Assembly (NCBI GenBank): GCA_021442155.1
Contig: CM038214.1
Coordinates: 310,279,001-310,343,000 of the forward strand
Source: Cymbidium sinense
Lineage: Eukaryota > Streptophyta > Magnoliopsida > Asparagales > Orchidaceae
Direction: 5' to 3'
DNA: 64,000 bases
Shown: positions 36,476 through 46,787 of the stretch, piece after piece
How the letters are laid out: every line of letters starts with the position of its first letter
How positions within the stretch are numbered: the first letter of the stretch is position 1
Program-made: the position numbers and the translations under genes
Notes under the pieces: model-generated
Told to the model about the DNA's origin: nothing
Databases searched by the model: none
What the model saw: only the letters and a program-made list of their open reading frames with translations

Positions 36476-37957
36476 AGAGTTTATGTTTAGGTTTAGGTTC
36501 AGGTTTAGGTTTGGGGGTTTAGGGTTTAGGATTTAGGGTTAGGGTTAGGGTTTAGGGGTTAGGATTTAGTGTTTAAGGTTTAGGGTTTAAGGTTTAGGGT
36601 TTCAGGGTTTATGCTTTTAGGGTTTAGGGTTAAGGGTTTAGGGTTTAATCTTTAGGGTTTAGGGTTTTGGGGTTTAGGGTTTTACAGTTTAGGGTTTAGG
36701 GTTTAGGGTTTATGGTTTAGGGTTTTAGGTTGTAGGGTTTAGGGTTTGTTTATAGTTTAAGGTTTTGGATTTAATGTTTAGTGTTTAGGGTTTAGTGTTT
36801 AAGGTTTAGTGTTTAGGGTTTTTTTATGTTTAGGGTTTATGGTTTAGGGTTTAGGGTTTAGGGTTTAAGGTTTAGGGTTTTAGTATTTTGGATTTAGGGT
36901 TTTAGTATTTAGGGTTTAGGGTTTAGGGTTAAGGGGTTTAGGGTTTAGGGGTTTAGGGTTTGGGGTGGTAGGTTTAAGGTTTTGGGTTATTTTTAGGGTT
37001 TTGGGTTTTGGGTTTTTTTTTAATTTTTTAATTTTTTTTAAATTAAGTCAACTAGTAGGTTTAGGTTTATTTAGTTTATTTTTATTTATTTTAGTTTATT
37101 ATATTTTTTATTTTGATTTAGTTTTATATTTATTTTATTTAGTTTAGTTTATTTATTTAAGGTTTATTTATTTTAGTTTAGGTTTTTTTATTTTTTATTT
37201 TTTTTAGGTTTAGGTTTTTTAGTTTATTTTTATTTTATTTTTATTTTATAGGTTTAGTTTTTTTTTTTTTGGCTTAGGTTTATTTTTTTTTAGGTTTAGG
37301 TTTTTATTTTAGGTTTATTTTTATGTTTTATTTCTTAGTTTAGCTTTAGATTTATTTTTAGTTTATTTTATTTTATTTAACTTAGGTTTAGGATTAGGTT
37401 TAGTTTATTTTAGGTTTAGGTTTAGGTTTTATTTATTTTAGTTTAGTTTATTTTAGTTTAGGTTTAGGTTTATTTTATTTTCATTTTAGGTTTAGGTTTT
37501 CTTTAGTTTAGGGTTTAGGTTTTATTTTTTTATTCATTTTAGGTTTTATTTTTAGGTTTATTATTTAGGTTTAGGTTTTATTTATTTTTATTTATTTATT
37601 TTATTTTAGGTTTAGTTTTTATTTTATTTAGGTTTTTTTATTTTAGTTTAGTTTTTTTTATTTATTTATTTTTATTTAGTTTAGGTTTATTTGTTTATTT
37701 TATTTTTTAGGTTTTATTTAGTTTAGGTTTAGGATTTTAGCTTTTAGGGTTTAGGGCTTATGGTTTAGAGTTAGCTTAGGGTTTAGGGTTTAGGGTTTGG
37801 CTTTTAAGGTTTAGGGTTTTCCTTTTTTTTGGGTTTAGGGTTTAGGGTTTAGGGTTTTAGTGCTTAGGGTTTAGGGTTTAGGGTTTTTAAGGTATAGGGT
37901 TTAGGGTTTAGTGTTTAGGTTTAGGGTTCAAGTTTTTATTTAGGCTTTAGGGTTTTT
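36476..37957. repeat. telomere-derived satellite, right arm block 3
   Basis: Near-canonical TTTAGGG runs at 36500-37015 and 37740-37955 flank a TTTAGGTTTATTTTATTT block. An inverted boundary box is at 37040-37051 (AAATTAAGTCAAC). No gene is visible. Confidence 0.93.
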
Positions 37958-38426
37958 AGCCATAATTAACAGAGAACTAATTCATATTCAACATTTCTTC
38001 TTTTCAGTTTCATCAACCAAGTAACACACCAAGTATTCTAAGACACAAGCGATGACATAGATAAAAAATGAGCATAGAATAAAAAATTTAGATAACTAGA
38101 ACTGTCTCTCTTGTAAAGGCCGCAGTTCCATAGCGATCGTCACCATTCTTTAGTTTCTCCAGTTCCAATCAGAACCTCCCGGTCCTCTCGAGTTGCGAGA
38201 TCCACCATCATATCCTTGATCTTTCCCTCTGCCACCACCACGGCTGTAACCTCCATCGCTCCTCCTGCCTCTGTAACCACCACTACTCCTCCAACACCTC
38301 CATATCCTCAAACACCTCCAGATCCCCCACCATAACTGCGATAACCATCACCTCAGCCTGCACCTCCTCCGCCAGATCTAGACTAAGCACGGTTATGATG
38401 ATGTTCAGTCAGGTTCTGGCCATTCT
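37958..38426 (-). pseudogene. GRP retrocopy g, minus strand
   Basis: The minus strand starts AAGAATGG after 'aaacc'. The RRM end is more diverged (NGQNLTEHHHN), followed by RSGGGGAG, a stop, then Gly-rich pieces (DGYRSYGGGSGG) with further stops and a frameshift in the tail. The 3' UTR and a short A-rich end are present at 37958-38140. Upstream on the minus strand, the lead-in phrase CTAAAGTAACTAAATAAATT occurs just as in left-arm copies. Confidence 0.82.
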
Positions 38427-38910
38427 TATGGTTTAGATATAGGTTTAGGTTTATTAGGTTTTAGGGTCTAGGTTTATTTTTCAATTTATTTAGTTACTTT
38501 AGGTTTAGGTTTAGGGATTGGGGTTTAAGGTTTAGGGTCTAGGATTAGGGTTTATGGTTTAGGGTTTAGGGTTTAGGGTTTAGAGTTTAGGGTTTAGGGT
38601 TGTAGGGTTTATGCTTTTAGTGTTTAGGATTTAGGGTTAAGGTTTAGGGTTTAGGGTTTAGGATTTGGGGTTTTGTTTAGGTTTAGGGTTTGAGGTTTAG
38701 GTTTAGAGTTTAGGGTTTTTGGGTTTAGGGTTTAGGTTTTAGGGTTTAGCATTTAGGGTTTAGGGTTGAAGGTTTAGGGTTTATGGTTTTTTGGTTTAGG
38801 GTTTAGGGTTAGGGTTTAAGGTTTAGGGTTTAGGGATTAGTGTTTAGGCTTTATGGTTTAGGGTTTTTAAGTTCAAGATTTAGGTTTTAGGGTTAGCTTA
38901 GGGTTTAGGG
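38427..38910. repeat. telomere-derived satellite, right arm end
   Basis: TTTAGGG repeats, with the reverse of the lead-in phrase near 38490-38510. The block ends abruptly at 38910, where W-box-rich retrotransposon sequence begins (TTTGACCAATTG). Confidence 0.92.
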
Positions 38911-39965
38911 TTTATTTGACCAATTGAAGATGATTGTAGGCTTTGGTTTCAATTATTTTGGATTTGGTTTTGTTTAGGCCAACTTGAACCTTTAGGTCAA
39001 TTAGATCAATTGGTTCAATTGGGTTCAATTGGGTCCAATCATGGCTTTGGTCAACTTCAACAATCAATTTTGAATGAACTTGAGCCATTAGTTGCAATCA
39101 ATTTGGATTATATTTTGATTTGACCTAATTTAGTATTTTAGGTCAATTTGGGTTAACTTGGGTCAAGTGGACTAATTGGGTTTTGTTGATTTTGGGTTGA
39201 GTTTGATTTAGTTGAATTTATATATAGATTTGGGATTGATATATAAATTCAAGCAATTAACGGGTTCAAATGGGTTTTTTTTTCATTTGAACATTTCAAG
39301 TCAAAGGGTTAAGTTGTGTTTGACTTGGGTTGATTTTGGTTTGGCTTGATGATTGTAAATTTCATTTATATTTGTGAATATGATTGAAGGTATGATTGAT
39401 TCATGAGAAAATCAATTGAATTTGGGTTTTGGAATGAAGGAATTTGGCTAAGTCCATGGAGTTGGGTCATGTGGGTTTGATTTGATTTGATTTGATTTAG
39501 TTTAAATATGTATATTTCATTTAAATTTGTGAAGATGATTGAAAATATGATTGATTCGAGAGAAAATCAATTGAGTTTGACTTGATTTGGATTAAGATTT
39601 GGCTAAGTCCATGGGCTAGGTCATATGGCTTATGAAGGGTTTTGATTTAATTTGATTTAGTTTGATTTAGTTTTATCATTTGAATGTAGATTTGATTTAT
39701 ATTTAGAAAGATGATTGAAGATATAAATTGATTATGAGAAAATCAATTGATTTTGGATTGATTTGGATTAATATTTTGCTAAGTCCATGGGATAGGTCAT
39801 ATGGCTTAGGATGGGTTTCAAGTTTGGATTTGATCATGGGCTTCAATCATTTGGTTTTGGAATTTGGGTTTGGATTTGGATTTGAATTTGATGTTTGAAT
39901 TGAACTTGAGGTTTGGTTTGAGAAGGTGAACTTGATTGATTTGGGTTATAGGGTAGGTGGATTAT
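38911..39965 (-). repeat. inverted, diverged fragment of the giant gypsy LTR
   Basis: On the minus strand this matches by eye the first ~2 kb of the LTR at 43608, in diverged and shortened form. Shared features are ~200-bp units with CCATGGACTTAGCC, GATTTTCTCATGA and ATTCACAAATATAAATGAAAT, then a section dense in TTGACC/GGTCAA. It therefore lies head-to-head with the + strand pol remnant that follows. No coding sequence. It may be a relic of a related older element cut by rearrangement. Confidence 0.75.
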
Positions 39966-40140
39966 CCTAATCCCTAAGGAAAAACCTAATCCTATGGTTA
40001 ACCCTTGTAAGTCTTTGGGCTTAGGTTAAGTGTTTATCTAATTGTTAGAATTGTCTTATGGTTAGGGATGTCTTAGTTTCTAGAAGACTCCTTAGTCTAA
40101 GATGAGAAGATTGAATCTGGACTCCAAAAGTGAGGTTAAT
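39966..40140. other. unclassified spacer before the protease fragment
   Basis: AT-rich, with no open frame or family I recognise. It could be further degraded LTR or protease-region sequence. Confidence 0.5.
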
Positions 40141-40403
40141 AGGCCTTAGGCTCCATAGTGTTGGCATTGGAGATAGATGATTGGAAGACCGCAGCCAAGT
40201 TTCACAATATAGACTCGGATTCATCTTTCAACGCTTTGCTTGGGAGACCATGGATACATGATAGCAACATAGTTCCATCCTCTCTACATCAGTGTATAAA
40301 GTTTATGAGAGGTGGGATCGTCTACTATGTCAAAGGAGATCTCAAGCCATTTATAGTTTACGAGATAGGCATATATGAGGATGCGGATTACTACCTCCCT
40401 TAA
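40141..40403 (+). pseudogene. Ty3/gypsy protease region, C-terminal half
   Basis: The open frame 40158-40403 contains ALLGRPWIHDSNIVPSSLHQ followed by CIKFMRGG. This is the characteristic block just after the retropepsin active site in Ty3/gypsy polyproteins of the Tat/Athila broad group. The active-site half (the DSG-type triad) is not here. A candidate for it sits at the end of the gag half, near 57100-57195. The upstream boundary is therefore a break inside protease. Confidence 0.85.
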
Positions 40404-41242
40404 AATCAACAAGTCTATTCTCATGAACTTGGCCAAAGTTTTAAAATAAAAAATAGAAAATAAAATAAGAAAAGGAAAAGAAAAAGAAAAAGAAAAAAAG
40501 AAAATGAAAAAGAAAATAAACGGGAGAGGAAATAGACTTGGAGGAGGAAGTGGAGCATGATATTAGATTCCACCCATAGTTCATTACTCCATTCAAACAT
40601 ATGGGTAGGACGAATTGACCTCCATTGGGAAGAGGAAGAGGCCAGTTCAGAGGTAGTCCCAAGGGTGGAAAACCTCCTTATTGGCCACCCAATAGAAGAT
40701 ATGTCCTAGCTACCAGGAGTACACCTGCTATCCATATAGACTTAGAATCTAGTTCATAAGATGAGTCTTATATGGTTAGCACACTAGCCAGCTCTTCTCA
40801 GCAGTAGATTTTCTAGGATGTGAGATTTGAGATAGATAGTGATGAAGATCGGGCTCCAAAGCAATGCATAAGTGTATTCAAGTCTATATGTGAAATAGTT
40901 AGCCATTAGTTGGGAACCTTAGCTCTAACCCCACTTGTCCCTCAAAAAGCCAAGGGGTTAGTAGTCAAGGAAGCCCCTAAGTCATCTATAGGTGTGAAGT
41001 CTTAGAGGTTCTTTCTAAGAGCATCATCCTCAAGTCAAGAAGTTGGTGTAGAACTTGAAGATGATTCATATAAACATTTAATAGAATTACCCTTTGTTTG
41101 GTTCTTGCCTTGTGATCATAATTTAGCAAAGAAAGGGTTAATCCCACATACTTGGTCAAAGCATAGGTCAAACTACTTCAAAAGAATATGAAAGAACAAA
41201 TGTAAAAGCTCTCAATCAAGACAGGGACAAGAATTTGGTATA
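40404..41242 (+). pseudogene. degenerate gypsy protease-RT linker with purine-rich tract
   Basis: No continuous frame. 40441-40550 is a purine-rich low-complexity stretch (AAAGAAAAAGAAAAAG-type). The rest has stops in all frames but lies between protease and RT, as expected for the linker of this polyprotein. Minus-strand frames here are incidental. Confidence 0.6.
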
Positions 41243-42130
41243 GTGGGTCTAATCGATGATGATGATTACTGCTTAGTTATCACCAATCATTTGGAAACTG
41301 ATAGGTTCTATTCAAATCACATTAACTCATATGAGGAGCTATGCTTAGAACCTTTAGATGATCCAGATAATTTTGAAGCCAAAGATGCACCACCAGAGTT
41401 TGAAGAAGAGATCAAGTCAATCATCGATGAGCTCAAGGAAATCAACTTAAGAACTGAATAAGATCCACGCCTGATATACATTAGTTCTTTGTTGAATGAA
41501 ATTGAAACTAATGATGTTAGTTGGGAGCTTAAGGATTGCTTTGCATGGAGTAATGAATAGAAGCCTAGATTGGCTCTTAATGTAGCAGTCCATAAACTAG
41601 CAATAGAGCCTACTAACCCTATCAAGCAAGCTCCTAAATGCATGCGATTAGACATAGAACAATCGGGTCATTTTAAGTCAAATTGATCGATCGCTTCATC
41701 AAAGAAAAAACACCATACAGTTAGCCGTCATCCTAGTTAAGAAAAAAGAATGGTCAAATTCATATATGCATCAATTTTAGGGATTTAAATAAGGCATGTC
41801 CAAAAGATGAATTTTCACTACCAATCCCAGAGTTGATGGTGGAAATTGCCTCATCTCATGCAGCCTTCTCTTTCATGGATGGCTCATCTGGATATAACCA
41901 ATTAAAGATGGCCCCTTAAAATGAAAGAAACACTGCTTTAGAACCCGATGAATCTATTGCTATAAGGTCATGCCTTTCGACCTTAAAATATGTCTTACCA
42001 TGACTGACTATGATCTTGACGAACTCATTCAACATCAAGTTGAGTTCTTCATTGATCTTGTGGTCAAAAGTAGAAAAGGAAGAATGTCTTTGACTTGAGA
42101 GTAGTTTTTGAATAGTTAAGATAATTTAAC
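41243..42130 (+). pseudogene. Ty3/gypsy reverse transcriptase (broken)
   Basis: Pieces are in order. An acidic pre-RT segment at 41243-41461 ends in a stop. DCFAWSNE (41539) follows, then NVAVHKLAIEP with PIKQAPK. The RT core has INFRDLNKACPKDEFSLPIP from 41770 and motif A FSFMDGSSGYNQLKMAP (Asp codon at 41878). The catalytic YVDD position reads FFIDLVVKS near 42045-42070, one residue short of the usual two aspartates. Several stops and frame changes make it inactive. The family role is to copy element RNA to cDNA. Confidence 0.9.
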
Positions 42131-42900
42131 CTCAAAATTAACCCCTGAAGTGTGCATTCGAAGTAGATTCAAGGAAATTCCTTGCATTAGTTGTCCAACA
42201 CCAGGGAATCAAAATCGATCCTGAGATGATCAAGGTGATATTAGAAATGCCACCCACTAAAAGTTTAACTCAGTTTAGATAATGCAGTTGGCGTATTTAA
42301 GAAGCTTTATATCCAACCTATTGGGAAGCTTTTAGCCATTCTTAACACATGTCAAAAAGGAAGCCAAGTTCAAGTAGGATGACAAATGTGAGCATGGCTT
42401 CAAAGACATCAAGTATTACGATGATCTGATTCTAGTAGCCCCTATCTCAAGAAAGCCACTTATACTTTACACTGCTATGTTAGATGACTCCTTTGGTGTT
42501 TTGTTGGCCCAAGCCAATGACAAAGGGAAGAAAAATGCAATCTACTACTCAGTCATCGCCTAATCCCTACTGAAGCTAATTATCCACCCATTGGGAAGCT
42601 TTGCCTAGCTTTAATCTTTGCATCCCAAAAGCTACAACACTATATGCTTGCTCATAAGGTGAACTTAATCTCTAGGATCAATCCACTAGAGTATCTCATG
42701 ATATGGTCGATGCTATCCAGATGATTGGCACAATGGTCCATGATCCTCTCACAGTTTGACATTACCATGTACCCATGCGGTGAAAGGATAAGCACTAGAT
42801 TTCTTAGCACACCCACTTCTCTTGACTCTCATTGATGATCTCTCCAAATGAAAAAAAAAATCTTGAACTTAGGAAAGGAAGGGGTACTTTGATGGTGCGG
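42131..42900 (+). pseudogene. Ty3/gypsy RT C-terminus and RNase H (broken)
   Basis: HQGIKIDPEMIKVILEMP at about 42192 is the RT thumb/connection block typical of Ty3/gypsy. RNase H pieces follow in other frames: RKPLILYTAMLDDSFGVLLA (about 42452-42515), then QANDKGKKNAIYYS and later fragments. Many stops and frameshifts. The family role is to degrade the RNA strand during reverse transcription. Confidence 0.85.
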
Positions 42901-43250
42901 CATCCTCCCAAACAAGACAAGAACCATAATCTATAATTCTAGGAAAGGAAGGGGTAGGAATAGGTCTCTTAACTCTAGACAGCGATGTGATGAGATTCTC
43001 TTATCATCTATGCAATCTTTGCACCAACAATGAAGCCAAATATGAGGCTCTAATTAGCGGTCTAGAGTTAGTCGTTACTCTAAGCATCCAGAACATCAAC
43101 ATCTTCAAGGATTCTCAGCTAGTTATCAACCAAATCGTTGGGTCCTATAAGGTTATATAGCCTAAGCTCTACCACTATCACAAGTACACCATATAGTTGT
43201 TGGCCCAAAGCCAGAGGTTATCATTTATAAGATTCCTCGATGAGAGAATA
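42901..43250 (+). pseudogene. additional archaeal-type RNase H domain (aRNH), partial
   Basis: A frame open from about 42968 to 43160 contains NNEAKYEALISGLELV and IFKDSQLVINQIVGSY, the conserved blocks of the second RNase H domain found after the normal RNase H in Tat-lineage Ty3/gypsy elements. This supports a Tat-lineage affiliation, as does the very long LTR. The Asp of KDSQ is retained. The start of the domain is degraded. Confidence 0.75.
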
Positions 43251-43607
43251 TCATAGTGTATGCTTTAGCCAAGCTTTCCAAGGAGTTGGCATGTCCAGAG
43301 GATGAGTCCATATCAATAAAGGTCCATAATAAACAAGTATTATCCCTTAATGATATTGAACTCATAACAAAGTACTCTCTTGAAGGGGAGGTTGCCATTG
43401 CCAAGAAGGGCGAGGAGTTCGATTGGAGGCAACCTCTTGACCTCATTTTTAGAATGAGCTCTCAACCCCACCATCTTAGACATAGGACTCCTCTTAGAAT
43501 TTAAGAGTTCCTTAGTCTTAATACACATCTAGTGATTAGGTGGACACTCAAACCTAGCCCTAGAGAATTAGAAGAGTTAGCCATAAGAATAGGTCATGCC
43601 TTAGGGG
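43251..43607 (+). pseudogene. gypsy pre-integrase segment; integrase itself missing
   Basis: The open frame 43256-43504 includes YALAKLSKELA, SLNDIELITK and EEFDWRQPLDLIF with RHRTPL. This is the link between aRNH and the integrase zinc finger. The expected HHCC finger and DDE core do not follow. Instead about 100 bp of unclear sequence leads to CATGCCTTAGGGG and the LTR start. Integrase was therefore deleted. Confidence 0.75.
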
Positions 43608-43699
43608 TGTTAGGAAATTTCCTACCCTAGTAAACCATTCCTCACTTTCTTTCTTTCAAGTCAAACTCCAAATCAATTATATTTGATTTTCTCAAAACT

Positions 43700-44520
43700 C
43701 AAATCAATTCTATGATCAAAATCTTTAATTGAAGTCCATGATTGAAACCCATGATCAAAATCCATAAAAAATTCCTAAGTCCAAAATTTGCCTAAGTCCT
43801 TAATCTTCCCTTAAGGACTTAACCAAAATTATGATCTAAACCAAATCAAATATTTAAGATTTTCTAATAATTCATTTACATTCTCATTTATACTCACATA
43901 TATAAATGAAACAAAAAATTCAATCAATCAAGCTAAACTCAAAATTTTAACTCAATCCATCAAAATTTTTCTAAGTCTTTTAATTTTCCATTAATGAACT
44001 TAGCCAAAATCAACTCTAAACCAATTCAAACACATGGGATTTTCTCAAAACTCATTTATATTCTCATTCATATTCACATATGTAAATGAAATATAAATAT
44101 AAATCAATTAAATCAAACCCTCAAATTAAATTCCAAATCTAAAAAATCTTAAGCCATTAATTTTCCATTAATGGACTTAGCCTAAATCATGATCAAATCA
44201 ATTCATAGTCATGAGATTTTATCAAAATTCATTTATATCCTCATTTATATTCACATATATAAATGAAATATAAATACAAATCAATCAAACCAAATTCAAA
44301 AATTCAAACTTCAAACTCCAAAATTTTCCAACATCCTTTAAATCCTTCTTAATGGACTTAGCCCAAATCATGATTAAACCACTTCAAATCCTTGAAATTT
44401 TCTCATGATCCATTTATATTCTCATTTATATTCAAATATATAAATGAAATATAAATTCAAACAATCAAAACCAATCCCAAAAATCAAACTCAAATCAGCT
44501 CAAAATCTATTATAAGCCTT
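43700..44520 (+). repeat. ~180-bp tandem units in LTR copy 1, each with a long hairpin
   Basis: Four units are marked by GACTTA(A/G)CC or its variant at 43816, 43995, 44174 and 44355, spaced 179-181 bp. Each carries an inverted repeat. The clearest is at 44412-44456: ATTTATATT + CATTTATA pairing with TATAAATG + AATATAAAT across an 8-nt loop, 17 bp in all with one small internal loop. Units at 44230 and 44053 keep the stem with few mismatches; the first is weaker. The same array is in copy 2 (57890-58700) and, diverged and inverted, at 39350-39960. Confidence 0.85.
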
Positions 44521-44960
44521 TCAAGTCAAAATCTTGAACTTAAACAAATCAACTTCAAATCAAGCCAAACTCTCGATTTTCTTTCATGATTCAATCAACC
44601 CTACAATCATGAGCTCATGTATAAATCTAAACTTCAATTACTCAATCAAAATCAAACTCAAAAGTTAAACCTAAAATCCTTTCATATTCTTCCTTTGAAT
44701 ATGAAATTGTTAAATAGATCAAAACTCATTAGACTTAAAAACACTTGTAAATGGATTTATATTTCAATCATAAGTCCATATACATGATCACTCAAGCTCA
44801 AATCAAGCTTTGACCAAGCCATTTGAACCACTTAGGCTCACCCAAGTGACCTAAACTACCCTTATAAGCCAAATTCTAATCTAACCAAATTATATTGAAC
44901 CAAACTCATCTGATCTCATCATAATCATAATCATAATGGGATGATCAATCAATCAAATTG

Positions 44961-45577
44961 GGTCAAAAAGTCAAACCTAAGGGTTGACTAAGAACACTTA
45001 TCAATGAAATAGCCAAATTGATTGAAACCAATGATCTAAGTTCACTCATGACTTATGTTTGAACTTGACCAAGCCAACATTTGAGCCTATCCTAGCCCAA
45101 TTGTCCACTTGACCCAACTTGACCTAAAAAGTAAAAATGTGTCAAAATTTGATCTAAGCCAAATTGATCCAAACCAACGGGTCAAGTCCATCCCAAATTA
45201 CTTGTTGAACTAAACCAAAGCCTCAATTGGCCAACTAGACCTAGCTCAAATTGACCTTCATATGACTTAAAGGGTCATGTTGAACCAAATTTGAACTTAG
45301 CCCAAATTGATTGGAAATAAAGAAATCAACTCCATGACTAACCAAACTAAACTACCCTTGACCTCAAATAGGTCAAATGGGTCAAATAGATCAACTTGGC
45401 CCATTTGACCTAAATGAAGTCCTATGATCCATATTCAAAATTATACCAAATTGAATCAAACAAAAGCCACCAAAACATTTCAAATGGTCATATGAACTTG
45501 ACCTAACCCTTGGTTTGACCCAATTTGATCAATTGGTCAACTTGACCCAAGTTGACCAATTTGACCTAAATGGGTCA
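44961..45577 (+). promoter_or_regulatory. dense W-box (TTGACC) cluster in LTR copy 1
   Basis: I count eleven TTGACC on the + strand (45065, 45109, 45119, 45251, 45358, 45415, 45498, 45515, 45542, 45552, 45560), six GGTCAA (about 44961, 45180, 45371, 45379, 45535, 45572) and one TTGACT (44984) in ~620 bp. TTGAC(C/T) is the core site of plant WRKY factors. The cluster lies 1.1-1.8 kb upstream of the TATA box. It is kept in copy 2 and in the inverted fragment. Binding is inferred, not shown. The motif is also partly a product of local short-repeat structure. Confidence 0.55.
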
Positions 45578-46727
45578 ACATGAGCCAAACTTTATCAAAT
45601 GAATTCCAAATCTCATAAAACATGGCCAAACCTAGTTTCCCCACATACCGAACATATCCAAATGAAAAATCAACAAAATGACCATCCTACCCCTAGGCCA
45701 TAGAACAAATTTTTGCTTAATCCATGGGTAATTTGGTCATTCCCTGTTCATATTCACTTGAGGCCTAAAAGCTCAAGGGGACCTAATGAAGAGTGGTGCA
45801 CCCAATCCAATGGGTTTGGGTCAGCCCACCCAAGACAAAACCCGACCCAATGGGTCAAAATGGCTAATTCAAAATCCATCTCCCACTCAAATTCAAGCAC
45901 ATGGGAGGATGGCATTCCTCTCAATGCCTCAAACTAACCATGTGCAAGCATTTGGCTAATCAAACCCTCCCATTGTGATCAATTAGATCAAAATGACATA
46001 TAATCTTGCGACCATCCGATCCTTCAAGGGGGAGATATACTCCCCCTAATTAAATTCAAATCCATCATTCCTCAATTTGACTAAGCCCTAAAGAGTGTTA
46101 GGAGCCATCGAGAACATTCTAAGCTTCCTAGAGAGAATGGAAATCAAGCATTCTCATTTTCTTCCTTAGAAAATAGGGAGCTCTCTCATATTCAAACTTC
46201 CTCCTTCAAATTCCACTTCAATTGCTTTTCCATACTTCATCGGGGAGCTAGTGCACACTAAGCTTCCATTGAAGTTCCCACAACAAGAAGGAGTTGAATT
46301 GGATCAAAGTCACAAAGGGGAGCCAGGGGAGTTGGCCCATAAAGTAATCCACATAACCTCAAGAGCTCATTCTTCCAACACAGCTTTGTCTCAACCAGAT
46401 GAAGCTCCTCCAAGGGAATCGAGTGCTGTGATCACCTCCGGTGAGGTATGGAATTTTCCAACCACTTAGGATAGGAGGTGTTAGTCCTTTATGAAGAGAA
46501 TTTTCAATTCAAGTGAATCCCACCGTTGGATGTGCCGCTCCTTGGCTTTAGATGGTGTGGGTTAAGTTTGCTTTGAATCCGAGCTCAATCGAGCTCAGAT
46601 CTTCCCCTAGATCATGGACAACCTCTACTGATCAAGGGAAAAGAACTTGGGAGATCTCAGTCATCCATCCACACATTTTGGATGGATGGCCGAGATAATT
46701 CCCACATTTAGAATTTTCTTTATCCTT

Positions 46728-46734
46728 TATAAAA
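46728..46734 (+). promoter_or_regulatory. candidate TATA box of LTR copy 1
   Basis: TATAAAA within CTTTATAAAACTGTGAGG, more GC-balanced than its surroundings and identical in copy 2. It lies between two copies of GGATGGCCGAGAT (46684 and 46770). If used, transcription would start near 46760. Confidence 0.5.
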
Positions 46735-46761
46735 CTGTGAGGAGATCTCTGGTCGTACAAT

Positions 46762-46787
46762 CTTTGATCGGATGGCCGAGATCAAAG
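46762..46787 (+). other. hairpin after the TATA box, LTR copy 1
   Basis: CTTTGATC pairs with GATCAAAG, an 8-bp perfect stem, around GGATGGCCGA. It would sit at or just after the predicted transcription start and is unchanged in copy 2 (60963-60988). Confidence 0.6.

Noticed and set aside
1..38910. A functional chromosome end (true telomere)
   Set aside because: The repeats are heavily diverged, interrupted by retroposed inserts, present in both polarities and followed by other DNA. This is interstitial or subtelomeric satellite.
1..38910. A perfect giant palindrome centred on the LINE
   Set aside because: The arms have opposite polarity, but GRP copies, boxes and inserts are not at mirrored distances (for example GRP 228 bp left of the LINE but over 12 kb to its right).
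40441..40662. Minus-strand open frame rich in Phe
   Set aside because: It reads the complement of a purine-rich low-complexity tract.
45713..46469. Genes inside the LTR (also 59932-60192 and 63735-63920)
   Set aside because: The corresponding DNA in the other LTR copy is shifted by indels, so the frames are not conserved.
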